Notes: a model not told the origin generated them from the letters alone. Positions 18,594 through 28,732 are shown, numbered from the stretch's first letter. The stretch: DNA of 64,000 nt from Bradyrhizobium altum (GCF_020889705.1 NZ_JACMYP010000001.1:177107-241106); one strand, 5' to 3'. Numbers and translations are program-made.

Positions 18594-19481
18594 CTAGGGT
18601 TTGACCGCTTCGAGATAGTGTTGTGCCTCGGTCGAAGCGGTCCTGGCCACTACCAAACTGCATTCGGCTGACCACTGCTTTAGCTCATCCATTTCATAAC
18701 GGTACGCGTAGGGCGGGTGGTACCAGTCGAAGTTGACCAGGTCGCAATGTCGTTCAGAGAAGTTCGGGTTGTGCCAGCACTTCATAAAATGCTGATAGAT
18801 GAACGATTGCACCGGGTAGCGGCCGGCCTTGATGCCGAGGAACGGCAAATCCTCCGCGATCGTGACGACGCCGTCACACGCCTGAAGGTCACGACCGAGC
18901 TTGGTGATCTGGTTTGCCACTGCAAAGGCCGCGCCGGTGTCCATGGCGACGATCTCCGATCGCAGAGCGTCGTCGATCGCCTCCCGCATTGGCGTTTTCT
19001 TTGCGTAGGCTGTGATCGCGATCGTGCCACCGCTTGCAAGCTGATCGACCAGCGTCCGGTAGGTAGCTGGTGGATTCGGCGTGTGATGGATTGCCGCACG
19101 GCACAGGATGAAATCGAACAGGCCTTGATCAGCTGGCTTCGTGATGTCGGCCTGCACCAGCGAAGCGTTAGCCGGGCGTTCGATATCGTCCAGTGAACCG
19201 TGGAGGTCCATCCCGAAATAACGAAGGCCGCTGGGATTCGGGGTTGCCGTCAGCGCATTCATGATGTCGCCGTAGCCGCAGGCTGCGTCGTAGACCTTCA
19301 CCGTGCGCCGGCTGGCTTCGTCTCGGATTTTGTCGAACAGGCTTTGCCATGGTAGTTGACGGGACGGCATGGCCTTGGCTGTGTCGGGGTTCTGCTTGAC
19401 AAAATCGCCAAATTTTAGGTCTGCGCCCCACTGCTCAGTGTAGTGCGCTGCGGTCTTCGAGACGTATTCGCCATGGTCCAT
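18594..19481 (-). CDS. Class I SAM-dependent methyltransferase
   Basis: Reverse-strand methyltransferase of 295 residues from the ATG at 19481, preferred because GAGGG precedes it at good spacing. A longer frame upstream exists but is not supported. Motif I is VYDAACGYGDIMNAL (about residues 63-77), followed by GMDLHG, ASLVQADITKP, FDFILCRAAIHHTPNPPATYRTL and LASGGTIAITAY. It stands alone on this strand, facing away from the regulated promoter at 19807, and separates the first and second forward blocks. The substrate is unknown but is presumably a glycan or its precursor. Confidence 0.82.
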   Translation of the reverse strand: MDHGEYVSKTAAHYTEQWGADLKFGDFVKQNPDTAKAMPSRQLPWQSLFDKIRDEASRRTVKVYDAACGYGDIMNALTATPNPSGLRYFGMDLHGSLDDIERPANASLVQADITKPADQGLFDFILCRAAIHHTPNPPATYRTLVDQLASGGTIAITAYAKKTPMREAIDDALRSEIVAMDTGAAFAVANQITKLGRDLQACDGVVTIAEDLPFLGIKAGRYPVQSFIYQHFMKCWHNPNFSERHCDLVNFDWYHPPYAYRYEMDELKQWSAECSLVVARTASTEAQHYLEAVKP

Positions 19482-19806
19482 TGTGATGCCCTCGTGGCTC
19501 CTCCGCTCTGCTAGACGATCGGGGACGCCAGGACAACTACCAGTGCAGCGGGGGGCTGCCGAATATCCGGGCTCGATGTTGCTTTGAACGACCACGTCGC
19601 TCGATCTGCGAGGACTCTATTAGGTCCCACGAACTCGTTGATTTGCCTGGTCTGGCTTGCCAGCAGTTCCCTAGGGAGATGGGCTGCTTCCCAATAGAAC
19701 CCCTAAGCCTCACCGCGATGGTTCGCAAGCCATCTGCTCCCGCGTAGCCCCGCGGCGCTCGCTCGGTCCGGCGCGCCGCCTGCCACATCTTCCTTGCGCC
19801 GTAAGG
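19482..19806. other. Intergenic stretch without recognised gene
   Basis: Between the reverse-strand methyltransferase and the promoter at 19807. Only short overlapping frames are present, none with family features or a good ribosome site. This stretch must hold the promoter of the reverse-strand methyltransferase, but no convincing -35/-10 pair stands out. Confidence 0.5.
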
Positions 19807-19835
19807 TTGACGTTCATCGCGTGAACAGGCTAGAG
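19807..19835 (+). promoter_or_regulatory. Regulated promoter with operator in the spacer, upstream of asnB 2
   Basis: TTGACG (19807-19812) is a good -35 box. Seventeen bases later CTAGAG (19830-19835) is a weak -10 box. The imperfect palindrome GTTCATCGCGTGAAC (19812-19826) fills the spacer. The same arrangement, with the same -35 and near-identical palindrome, occurs at 24176-24204 in front of the winged-helix regulator gene. That strongly suggests a shared operator. A repressor bound here would block polymerase. The expected transcript has a leader of about 120 bases before the GTG at 19965. Confidence 0.65.
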
Positions 19836-19870
19836 AAGCGCTTTGAGGGCTGCGTGGTGCTTCCTCGCGA

Positions 19871-19887
19871 CAAACGCGAAGCGTTTG
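19871..19887 (+). promoter_or_regulatory. Leader hairpin upstream of asnB 2
   Basis: CAAACGC-GAA-GCGTTTG is a perfect 7-bp stem with a 3-base loop. It lies between the promoter at 19807 and the GTG at 19965, so within the predicted 5' leader. Specialised NusG paralogues (RfaH, LoaP) load at leader elements that form hairpins, and such a paralogue is encoded at 24868. This element is a candidate site; the link is inference. Confidence 0.35.
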
Positions 19888-19964
19888 CGCGCAGGATGCG
19901 GCTGATCAAATGCGCTGTCTGTCGGACTGATCACGAAACCCAAGCGGATTAGGCTCATCAAACC

Positions 19965-21778
19965 GTGTGCGGCATATTCGGCCTAGTCGCCAAGAACGGG
20001 CTCGTCGATGCCGGTCAAGTCGATCGATTGACGGATCTCGTTGCGCACCGCGGTCCTGACGGCCGGGGAGTGAGGATCAATGGCCGTGTCGGGCTGGGGC
20101 ACCGGCGACTGGCCATCATCGATCTGACTGATGACGGCGCGCAGCCGATGCGCGACAAGCTTCTTCCGATCTGGATCACCTACAACGGTGAAATCTATAA
20201 CTATCTCGAGCTGCGCGCGGAGCTAGAGACGCTTGGGTATGTCTTCCACACCGCTTCGGACACCGAGGTGTTGCTGGCGGCTTATGTCCATTGGGGCGAG
20301 AAATGCCTCGACCGCTTCAACGGCATGTGGTCGTTTGCCATCCACGACGAGCGCGACGATACGCTGTTCTGTGCGCGCGACCGTTTTGGCGTCAAGCCGT
20401 TCTACTTCGCAGATACGACGACGCAGTTCGCCTTCGGATCGGAAATTCGCCAGCTGCTGCCGTTGATCGGGCGTTCCATCGCAGACGACGAACTCGTTCG
20501 CGACTTTCTCGTCTGCGGCCTGAGTGACCACACCAACCGGACCTTCTTCAGGGGTATCGAGAAGCTGCCTCCCGGACACAAGATGCGCCTCGATGTGACG
20601 ACAGGTCACATCGCGATCGAGTGTTATTATTCGCTGGCGCCGCGTTCGGCCGTGCCGGGTGACGCGGATGTGCCCAGAGCTCTGGCGGAGCTGCTCGACG
20701 ATGCGACACGTCTGCGCCTGCGCTCCGACGTTCGCGTCGGGACCTGCCTGTCGGGCGGATTGGACAGTTCCAGCGTCGCGACGCTGGCTGCGAGGCGCTA
20801 TGCGTCGACCACCAATGATCGCTTCTTTGCCATCACGGCCGTGAGCGAGCAGGCCGCCAACAACGAAGAGGCATATGCCGCCGACGTAGTGGCAAAGGCC
20901 GAGCTGAACTGGTTGCGCACCAAGCCGGGATATGAGGATTTCGCATCGACTGCGGAAGCCTTGCTTGACGTTCAGGAGGAGCCGTTCGGAGGCCCCTCGA
21001 TCATGATGCAATACGAGGTGATGAAGACGGCACGCTCGAATGGCGTGATCGTGCTGCTCGATGGTCAGGGTGGCGACGAGACGCTGCTGGGCTATCACCG
21101 TTATTATGCGGCCTGGCTGCGTGACCAGCTTCAGCACTCAGGCGTTGGCGGATTTTTCTCCGCCTTCCGCGCGGCGACACACGCTGGCGTTTCAGCCAGG
21201 CGCTTGCTGATGTATCTGTTTGGAGCGAGCTCCGCCGGGCTGCGCGCGGCGTTCTATCGCTGGCAATATTCCTTCCTGAAGAGCCCGGAGCTGCCGGAAT
21301 GCCTTCGGCGTTTTGCGCGGAAGACGGAGGATGCGCAGGACATGCAGGTCCTGGAGATCACCGAAACCAACCTGCCGATGCTGCTGCGTTTCGAGGACAA
21401 GAACTCGATGCGGTTCGGCATCGAGACGCGATTGCCATTCCTGGACTACCGGTTCGTCGAGTTTGCGCTGAGCCTGCGACGCGCGTCAAGCTGAACCATG
21501 GGTGGACGAAATGGCCGCTTCGTGCAGCGATGCAGGACCTGCTTCCGACCAACATCACCTGGCGCAAGGACAAGATCGGGTTTGCAGCGCCGGATCAGCT
21601 GTGGCTCAACCGGCATTCGCCAGCGATGTATGAGAAGGTCGTCGGCAGCACGCTGCTTGCGCGTTACGTCGACATGGCCGCGGTGAAGAAGAAATTCCAC
21701 CGGCTCGACCTCGGAATGCGCTGGCGGCTCTATTGTGTGGCACTTTGGGGCGAACGCTTCCGGGTGGGAGCCCCATGA
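19965..21778 (+). pseudogene. asnB: AsnB-type glutamine amidotransferase 2, frameshifted near 21477
   Basis: Asparagine synthetase B-type enzyme starting at GTG 19965 with the nucleophile Cys2 (MCGIFGLV). HRGPDGRG, YNGEIYNYLELR, the ATP loop SGGLDSSS and DGQGGDETLLGYHRYY are all present, up to LPFLDYRFVEFALSL. That frame then stops at 21494. The expected C-terminus (TRVKLNHGWTKWPLR, then WRKDKIGFAAPDQLWL) continues in another frame to 21778. A single missing C near 21477 explains this; restored, the protein would be about 604 residues. The 3' end overlaps the next gene by ATGA, as expected for an intact operon, so either a recent mutation or a sequencing error is possible. The first 509 residues include both active sites. 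Confidence 0.85.
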
Positions 21779-22878
21779 AGATTTGCATGTTGTCGAGTGT
21801 CCATTCAGCCAACGACATTCGAATTGTTGAGAAGGAAGCGCGAAGCCTGTCCGAGGCAGGTCACGAGGTCACGGTTGTGGCGCGGCCGCCGCGCCCGGGG
21901 GACGCGGGACGCATCGAGTTCAAATTGGTCGAACTGCCGCCGGTTGCCCGGTGGAAGCGCCCGTGGGTGATGGGACACGCTGCGACCGCGCTTGCCCGCG
22001 CGGCCAAGGCGGATGTCGTGCAATTTCACGATCCTGAGCTGATCCCGTTCGCATTGCTGCTGAAGCGGCAGCGCTGCAAGGTGATCTACGATGTTCATGA
22101 GGACGTGCCGGCCGATATCCATTCCAAGCGGTGGATCTGGCCCTGGATGCGCCCCCTTGTCTCACGCGGGATGGAACTGGCGGAGCGAGCGGCCGCGCGG
22201 CGTTTCGATGCGATCGTGGCGGCGACGCCGGCGATCGCCGAACGCTTTCACGCCTATGGTGCTGATGTCACGTTGGTGAGGAACACGGTTCGGCTGGATG
22301 AATTCATCGAGCCGACGGCAACGACAAAGCGGCGACGCCAGGCGGTCTATGTCGGGCGCACCAGTTTTGATCGCGGTTTGGTCGAAATGGTGGAGGCGTG
22401 TTCTGCCGTCCGGCTGCCGCTGGTGCTCGCCGGGACCATTGGCCGCGAAGAACAAGCCTGGCTTGAGACGTCGTCGGCTGATGTGTCATACCGGGGCCTG
22501 TTGGGCCGGGGTGACATCGCGACGTTGCTGAACGAAAGTCTGATCGGCCTCAATCTGCTGTTGCCCGAACCGAACTATTTGCTCTCATTGCCAACGAAGT
22601 TGTTTGAATACATGGCCGCCGGGCTGCCCGTCGTTACCAGTGATTTGCCGAAGTCGAGGGAGATCGTCGAGGCGGCCGGGTGCGGCGTTGTGGTCTCGCT
22701 GAGAGATCGCAAGTCTTTGCTGGACTGCCTGTCCGCGCTTGCGGACGATCCCGGACAGGCGATCGGATTGGGGCTGGCGGGACGCGCCGCGGTTGCCCGG
22801 TATTTCAATTGGCAGCATGACGCGGCGGAGCTCAACCGGCTTTACGCCGGTCTGGCGTCGCCCGAGGCGGACCGATGA
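21775..22878 (+). CDS. Glycosyltransferase family 4-like protein
   Basis: GT-B glycosyltransferase of 367 residues starting at ATG 21775 (MKICMLSSVHSANDIRI), which overlaps the asnB 2 stop by 4 bp. Visible features are VVQFHDPELIPFALLLKR and VIYDVHEDVPADI in the acceptor half, AVYVGRTSFDRGLVEMVEAC, and the donor-site region LPTKLFEYMAAGLPVVTSD with its E-Y-M-A-A-G-L-P pattern. It also overlaps the next glycosyltransferase by ATGA. The two probably act consecutively on the same glycan; linkage and sugar are unknown. Confidence 0.88.
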   Translation: MKICMLSSVHSANDIRIVEKEARSLSEAGHEVTVVARPPRPGDAGRIEFKLVELPPVARWKRPWVMGHAATALARAAKADVVQFHDPELIPFALLLKRQRCKVIYDVHEDVPADIHSKRWIWPWMRPLVSRGMELAERAAARRFDAIVAATPAIAERFHAYGADVTLVRNTVRLDEFIEPTATTKRRRQAVYVGRTSFDRGLVEMVEACSAVRLPLVLAGTIGREEQAWLETSSADVSYRGLLGRGDIATLLNESLIGLNLLLPEPNYLLSLPTKLFEYMAAGLPVVTSDLPKSREIVEAAGCGVVVSLRDRKSLLDCLSALADDPGQAIGLGLAGRAAVARYFNWQHDAAELNRLYAGLASPEADR

Positions 22879-24092
22879 ACATCTGGCTCGTGCATCCGTT
22901 CGCCGGGGGGCCAGGCCTCGGCCGCCACTATCGTCCGTTCTGGCTGGCGGACGCGTGGGGAAAGATGGGGCATCGGGTGGTGGTGGTCAGCGCCGGCTTC
23001 CATCATCTGCACAGGGAGCCGCGCGCTCCGGGGCCGCAGCGGATCAATGACGTCGACTTCTGGTTTCTCGATACGCCCCGCTATGGCCGCGGCAGCCTAG
23101 GGCGGCTTCGCAACAATCTGAGCTTTGGGCCGGCACTTCGCGTGGGGGCGTCTGCAATTGCTGCGCAGTTCGGCGAGCCGGACCTAATGATCGCGTCAAG
23201 CCCACATCTGTTCTTCATTTCGGCGGCACGTCGGGTCGCACGGCGTTTCGGTGCCCGGTTTTGGCTAGAGGTCCGTGACCTCTGGCCAGAGAGCATCATC
23301 GCGCTTGGAATGACCCCGGCATGGCATCCCCTTATGAAGATGCTGGGCTGGAAGGAGCGCGCCGCCTATCGTGCGGCGGGTCGTTTGATCTGTCTGCTGG
23401 CTGGCGCAGAACCCCATATGCGCGCGCGTGGCCTGCCGGCAGGCCGGTTCCTGTGGATCCCCAACGGAGTGTCCGACGGAGAAATCGAGAGCGCGCTGAC
23501 GATCGAACGTCTTGCTCATCCCCTGATCGACCGCATCAATCAGCTGAGGCATCAGGGCAGGCGGGTCGTCCTCTACGCGGGCGGCATGGGGCCGCCGAAC
23601 GCCGTGGAGGTCATTCTCGACACAGCTTCCGTCCTCGGCCGGACGAGGCCCGAGATATTTTTCGTGCTGATCGGCTCGGGCACCTCGCACGGAGCACTGA
23701 AGCAGCGCGCGGCCGCGCTTGCCAATGTCGAATTTCAGGACGAGGTCGATCGATCGATCGTGCACGGCATGCTGCATGCGTCCGATTGCGCGGTCGTGGC
23801 CTTCCATAAGAATGCACTCTATCACCACGGCATCAGTCCCAACAAGTTGTTCGATTACTGCCTGTTCGCGCCGCGCAGCGTCATCGCCTGCGAAGAGCCG
23901 GCGCTCGCCGGGCTCGGAGACCTGGTGACCGCGCGGTGCGCGCCGGATGATCCCGCTGTGCTCGCCGCATCGCTGAGCGCGGCGCTGGACGGTCGGGCAC
24001 GTGCGCGGGATGATCGCGTTGCCATCGCGCAGCGATACAGCTATTCGACGCTGGCTGCGCGGTATCTGGCTGAGCCCGGTGATCGCGGCTAG
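22875..24092 (+). CDS. Glycosyltransferase family 4-like protein (WbuB-like)
   Basis: A 405-residue GT-B enzyme. It starts MNIWLVHPFAGGPGLGRHYRP, and an EVRDLWPESIIALGM segment typical of WbuB-like transferases for amino sugars follows (about residues 134-148). VLYAGGMGPPNAVEVILD and ISPNKLFDYCLFAPRSVIACEEP form the donor half. The ATGA overlap fixes the start. A 137-bp gap with two operator palindromes then separates it from the regulator, so it is the last gene of the 19807 transcript unless readthrough occurs. Confidence 0.87.
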   Translation: MNIWLVHPFAGGPGLGRHYRPFWLADAWGKMGHRVVVVSAGFHHLHREPRAPGPQRINDVDFWFLDTPRYGRGSLGRLRNNLSFGPALRVGASAIAAQFGEPDLMIASSPHLFFISAARRVARRFGARFWLEVRDLWPESIIALGMTPAWHPLMKMLGWKERAAYRAAGRLICLLAGAEPHMRARGLPAGRFLWIPNGVSDGEIESALTIERLAHPLIDRINQLRHQGRRVVLYAGGMGPPNAVEVILDTASVLGRTRPEIFFVLIGSGTSHGALKQRAAALANVEFQDEVDRSIVHGMLHASDCAVVAFHKNALYHHGISPNKLFDYCLFAPRSVIACEEPALAGLGDLVTARCAPDDPAVLAASLSAALDGRARARDDRVAIAQRYSYSTLAARYLAEPGDRG

Positions 24093-24152
24093 GTGTGGCG
24101 CTAACGACACATCAGGTAGGACAAATTTCCTTTATTATCAATGACTTGGTTT

Positions 24153-24167
24153 GTTCATCATGTGAAC
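24153..24167 (+). promoter_or_regulatory. Operator palindrome upstream of the regulator gene
   Basis: GTTCATCATGTGAAC, the same imperfect palindrome as those at 19812 and 24181 (pattern GTTCAT-N3-GTGAAC). It lies 28 bp upstream (centre to centre) of the copy in the promoter spacer, close to three DNA turns, so two bound dimers could interact. No -35 box is attached to this copy. Confidence 0.6.
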
Positions 24168-24175
24168 GAATTCGC

Positions 24176-24204
24176 TTGACGTTCATCCGGTGAACGCGCT
24201 ATCA
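24176..24204 (+). promoter_or_regulatory. Autoregulated-type promoter of the regulator-nusG operon
   Basis: TTGACG at 24176-24181, then a 17-base spacer, then CTATCA at 24199-24204 as a plausible alphaproteobacterial -10 box. The spacer is occupied by the palindrome GTTCATCCGGTGAAC (24181-24195). The transcript would begin near 24211, giving a short leader before ATG 24230. The design matches the asnB 2 promoter at 19807, implying the two operons answer to the same protein, most simply the product of the gene that follows. Confidence 0.65.
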
Positions 24205-24229
24205 GCCTCCTCCAGTGGGGATAGGCGTG

Positions 24230-24868
24230 ATGGCGGGCATTCTACCGACAGATGAGAATGACAGCGACCGGCTGGTGCTCGGTCTGCTCACCTCGCTTGA
24301 AGCCGATGGTGCGCAGTCGCAGCGGCGGATCGCGGCCGATCTCGGCGTCGCGCTCGGCCTGGTCAACGCCTATCTGAAGCGGGCGATCAAGAAGGGCTTC
24401 GTCAAGGTTGGGCAGGCGCCGGCGCGGCGTTATGCCTACTACCTCACGCCGCAAGGCTTCTCCGAGAAATCGCGACTGACCGTCCAATTCCTGTCGGACT
24501 CCTTTTCGCTGTTCCGCAAGGCGAAGGAGGAATATGGCAGGCTGTTCGAGCGCGCCCAGGCGCGTGGCTTCAGGCGGGTTGTGCTCGCCGGGCAATCGGA
24601 TCTTTGCGAAATTGCGATCCTCTGCGCGGTCGACGGGCCAATATCGGTCCTTGCGGTCGTCGATCCCGATGCAACCGCCGCCCGGTTCATTGGGGTCAAG
24701 GTGGTTTCCTCCTATGCGTTGGTGGACGAGCCGTTTGATGCGGTCGTTGTGACCAATTTGACGGCAGCGCGAAGCGTATTCGACCAGGCGGTCAGCAATT
24801 TCGGGGCAGAGAAAGTGCTTGCGCCGGACCTGCTGGGCCTGCGTCCAAAGCAGCGGCAGGGGGCGTGA
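24230..24868 (+). CDS. Winged helix-turn-helix transcriptional regulator
   Basis: A 212-residue DNA-binding protein. Residues 10-75 form a MarR-like winged helix: RLVLGLLTSLEAD, the helix-turn-helix QSQRRIAADLGVALGLVNAYLK and the wing KVGQAPARRYAYYLT. Residues about 105-205 look like a small Rossmann-type domain (RRVVLAGQSDLCEIAILCAV, SVLAVVDPDATAARFIGVKVV) that may sense a nucleotide or sugar nucleotide. Two palindromic operators lie upstream and the gene is likely autoregulated. ATG 24230 is preferred with GGGGATAGG upstream; GTG 24215 is an alternative. Its stop overlaps the nusG-like start (TGATG), tying transcription control and antitermination together. Confidence 0.82.
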   Translation: MAGILPTDENDSDRLVLGLLTSLEADGAQSQRRIAADLGVALGLVNAYLKRAIKKGFVKVGQAPARRYAYYLTPQGFSEKSRLTVQFLSDSFSLFRKAKEEYGRLFERAQARGFRRVVLAGQSDLCEIAILCAVDGPISVLAVVDPDATAARFIGVKVVSSYALVDEPFDAVVVTNLTAARSVFDQAVSNFGAEKVLAPDLLGLRPKQRQGA

Positions 24869-25383
24869 TGGCAATGGAGCCCGGTTCCCGCTGGTGTGTC
24901 GTGCAGACACAGGTCAATGCCGAAGCAAAAGCGGCGGCTGGCCTCGTGCGGCAGGGCTTCTCCACCTACTTTCCTCGCTATCAGAAACGCCGCAGCCATG
25001 CGCGGAAGATCGAGCTCGTGCCGCGACCGCTGTTCCCGCGTTACCTCTTCGTTGCGATCGATGTTGCAGCCCAACGGTGGCGCGCCATCCAATCGACGCT
25101 CGGTGTTTCACATCTCGTGTGCGTCGGCGATCGGCCGGCCGCGGTGGAAAACGGCATCATCGATGCCTTGAAGTCGCGTGAGGACGAAGCTGGATTCGTT
25201 GCGCTTGCGCGCAGGCCGGCTTTCTCGCCCGGCGACAAGGTGCGAATTGTCGAGGGTGCATTCGTCGATAGTATTGCGCTCGTGGAGGATGCAAGCGATC
25301 ACCATCGCGTGGCTGTTCTCTTGAACTTGCTCGGGCGCCAGGTCCGCGTTTTCGTTGGGACGGGTCTGATCGCTGCGGCTTGA
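24868..25383 (+). CDS. NusG-family antiterminator (RfaH-like paralogue)
   Basis: A 171-residue NusG-type protein: NGN domain at about residues 1-105 (RWCVVQTQVNAEAKAAAGLVRQGF, then FPRYLFVAID) and a KOW-type domain at the end (FSPGDKVRIVEGAF). Housekeeping nusG normally sits with secE and rplK; this copy sits inside a glycan locus next to a regulator, the setting of RfaH-like operon-specific factors. Such proteins ride RNA polymerase and suppress pausing and Rho termination in long glycan operons. The following operons run with few gaps for tens of kilobases, which fits that need. The start overlaps the regulator stop by one base. Confidence 0.87.
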   Translation: MAMEPGSRWCVVQTQVNAEAKAAAGLVRQGFSTYFPRYQKRRSHARKIELVPRPLFPRYLFVAIDVAAQRWRAIQSTLGVSHLVCVGDRPAAVENGIIDALKSREDEAGFVALARRPAFSPGDKVRIVEGAFVDSIALVEDASDHHRVAVLLNLLGRQVRVFVGTGLIAAA

Positions 25384-25385
25384 GT

Positions 25386-25406
25386 ACGCCTGCACTTGGC
25401 AGGCGT
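25386..25406 (+). promoter_or_regulatory. Stem-loop after the nusG-like gene
   Basis: ACGCCTGC-ACTTG-GCAGGCGT, a perfect 8-bp stem with a 5-base loop, begins 2 bases after the nusG-like stop. A run of six T lies 9 bases further on (25415-25420). It could be an imperfect intrinsic terminator or attenuator, or a loading element for the antiterminator encoded just upstream. The displaced T-run makes strong termination doubtful. Confidence 0.45.
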
Positions 25407-25457
25407 GACGGAAGTTTTTTGGCTTGGGTGTGACGCTCGATTCACCCCGAGTGCGGT

Positions 25458-25476
25458 AGCTTGCCTGAAGCAAGCT
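25458..25476 (+). promoter_or_regulatory. Stem-loop in the leader of the WlbA-like gene
   Basis: AGCTTGC-CTGAA-GCAAGCT is a perfect 7-bp stem with a 5-base loop, 23 bases before the WlbA-like ATG and before its ribosome site (GAAGAGAGGG). It is a second hairpin in the same 116-bp gap. It might modulate translation or act as a NusG-paralogue element; function is inferred only from position. Confidence 0.35.
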
Positions 25477-25478
25477 GA

Positions 25479-27028
<1,550 letters not shown>

Positions 27029-27223
27029 TGGTGCGGAACGAGTGCAATCGCGACGTAGAATGCGGACTTGGAGTTGCATCCTTGCGCGACGGCTGTCGTT
27101 CGCGTGGCGTGCCTGCACAAGCAAAGGTTCGTTTGCACAGCGTCGAGTTGCAGTCTTCCTCGCCAAGTCGCGGGTGAACGGCGGACTCGTGCAGCCTCCG
27201 AATTGTCTGAAGAGAATCTAAAC

Positions 27224-28732
27224 ATGCGGACTAAGCGCATCTTGGTGGCATACTCCGCCGCCTCGACATTCGTCTCAACGACCCTTCAGCACCTGTTGGC
27301 GTTGAAGGACTTCACTGATTATGACGTGAAGTACGTGCATTCGACGCATCAGGCGCAAATGAATTTCGACTTCAACGATTTCGACGTTCTGATTCATAAC
27401 TATTGCGCAAGGCTATGCTTCGACGGTTACGTGAGCGCCGACTATGAACGTGCCGTCACCGCCTTTCGAGGCTTGAAGATTGCTGTTGTCCAGGACGACT
27501 ACGATCGGACGATTGCGCTTCATCGTGCCATCCGCCGACTCGGATTTCATGTCGTGCTGACAAGCATTCAGAGTGACTTTTGGCACTTGGTCTACCCGAA
27601 GTGGCAAGTCCCGGGCGTCAGGCTCGTTCAGGCGCTCACCGGCTATGTGCCGGCGAATAGGCCGGTGCCGGATAAGGAGATCCTGCCGCTTCGCGAGCGC
27701 CCTCATCTGATCGCTTACCGCGGAAGGGATATTGGAGCGAAGTATGGCCGGCTCGGATTTGAGAAATACGAGATTGGCCGACGCATGATCGAGATCTGCG
27801 AGGAGCAGAATATCCCTCATGATATCGGAATGGACGATGCCAGCCGGATCTACGGTGACGATTGGTACAGCTTCTTGGGTAGCAGTCGGACAATGCTCGG
27901 CAGCGAGAGCGGGTCCAACGCGTTTGACTTCGATGAGGTGATCGAAAATCGACTAAGCGAGTTCGCTGCAGTTCAGGGGCGTCCGGCAACCTATCCAGAG
28001 CTAGCGGAGTTTCTCGAGCCGCTGGAACGTCCATTTGATGTCGGTCAGATCTCCCCTCGCGTTTTTGAGTGTGCGGTGATGCGAACTCCGATGATCTTGT
28101 TTCGGGGGCAGTACTCAGGAGCCATTGAGCCGGGCATTCACTACATTCCCCTCGAGAAGGACTTCTCGAATGCGACGGACGTCTTATCGCGGCTCCGAGA
28201 TCTCGATTTTCTCCAGGGTTTCGCTGATCGAGCCTATGATCACCTGATAGCGTCTGGTCGGTACAGCTATGCGAGATACGCGGATCTAGTTTCCGATGTG
28301 ATCGAAGAGCAGTATCCGCAGATGGAAGTCGATTCGTTTGTTCGGCATCGCAACAGCATTGCGGCGCGGGCGAATCCGGTCCAGAAACCGGACGTCGTCA
28401 CGAGCCCAGAGGACGCGGTACAGGTTGCCTTGGGCGAACGGCCAACTGAGCATCCGCAGAGCTTGGCTGAGTTTGCGGCAAAGCAGGACGCTTACGTCGA
28501 GCTCCTGCGCGCATTGAGCGCGCCGGAGCAGTCCGCATATTTGAGTGAGCCGGAGCAGTCCGCAAGTTTGAGCGAGCCTGAGCAGTCCGCAAGTCAGTCG
28601 AAGCCTCATGTCGGGTCCAACAAGTTTGGTATGGTGCTTCAACTCTGGCGGATTCTGCCAAACGGGACGCGCAAGAGAATCTCCCCTGCGTTACGACGAC
28701 TCGCGGATGAGACGGACAACGCTAGCAATTAA
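27224..28732 (+). CDS. Putative GT-B glycosyltransferase-like protein with C-terminal repeats
   Basis: A 502-residue protein starting at ATG 27224 (MRTKRILVAYSAASTFV) with GAAGAG upstream. The first 350 residues have the look of a CgeB-like transferase: VLIHNYCARLCF, LKIAVVQDDYDR, PHLIAYRGRDIGAKYG, IGRRMIEICEE, and SPRVFECAVMRTPMILFRGQYSG, a Glyco_trans_1_2-like donor region. From about residue 433 it contains three 9-residue repeats ending SEPEQSAS, then a basic tail. GC content looks lower than in flanking genes (24 of 60 in the line at 27361). The function is inferred from weak pattern similarity and context. Confidence 0.6.
   Translation: MRTKRILVAYSAASTFVSTTLQHLLALKDFTDYDVKYVHSTHQAQMNFDFNDFDVLIHNYCARLCFDGYVSADYERAVTAFRGLKIAVVQDDYDRTIALHRAIRRLGFHVVLTSIQSDFWHLVYPKWQVPGVRLVQALTGYVPANRPVPDKEILPLRERPHLIAYRGRDIGAKYGRLGFEKYEIGRRMIEICEEQNIPHDIGMDDASRIYGDDWYSFLGSSRTMLGSESGSNAFDFDEVIENRLSEFAAVQGRPATYPELAEFLEPLERPFDVGQISPRVFECAVMRTPMILFRGQYSGAIEPGIHYIPLEKDFSNATDVLSRLRDLDFLQGFADRAYDHLIASGRYSYARYADLVSDVIEEQYPQMEVDSFVRHRNSIAARANPVQKPDVVTSPEDAVQVALGERPTEHPQSLAEFAAKQDAYVELLRALSAPEQSAYLSEPEQSASLSEPEQSASQSKPHVGSNKFGMVLQLWRILPNGTRKRISPALRRLADETDNASN
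28520..28600 (+). repeat. 27-bp in-frame tandem repeat, three copies
   Basis: Three 27-base units at 28520-28546, 28547-28573 and 28574-28600, the core being CCGGAGCAGTCCGCA with few differences. Each encodes nine residues of the form SEPEQSASL inside the protein at 27224. Because the unit is a multiple of three, copy changes keep the frame. Confidence 0.85.
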
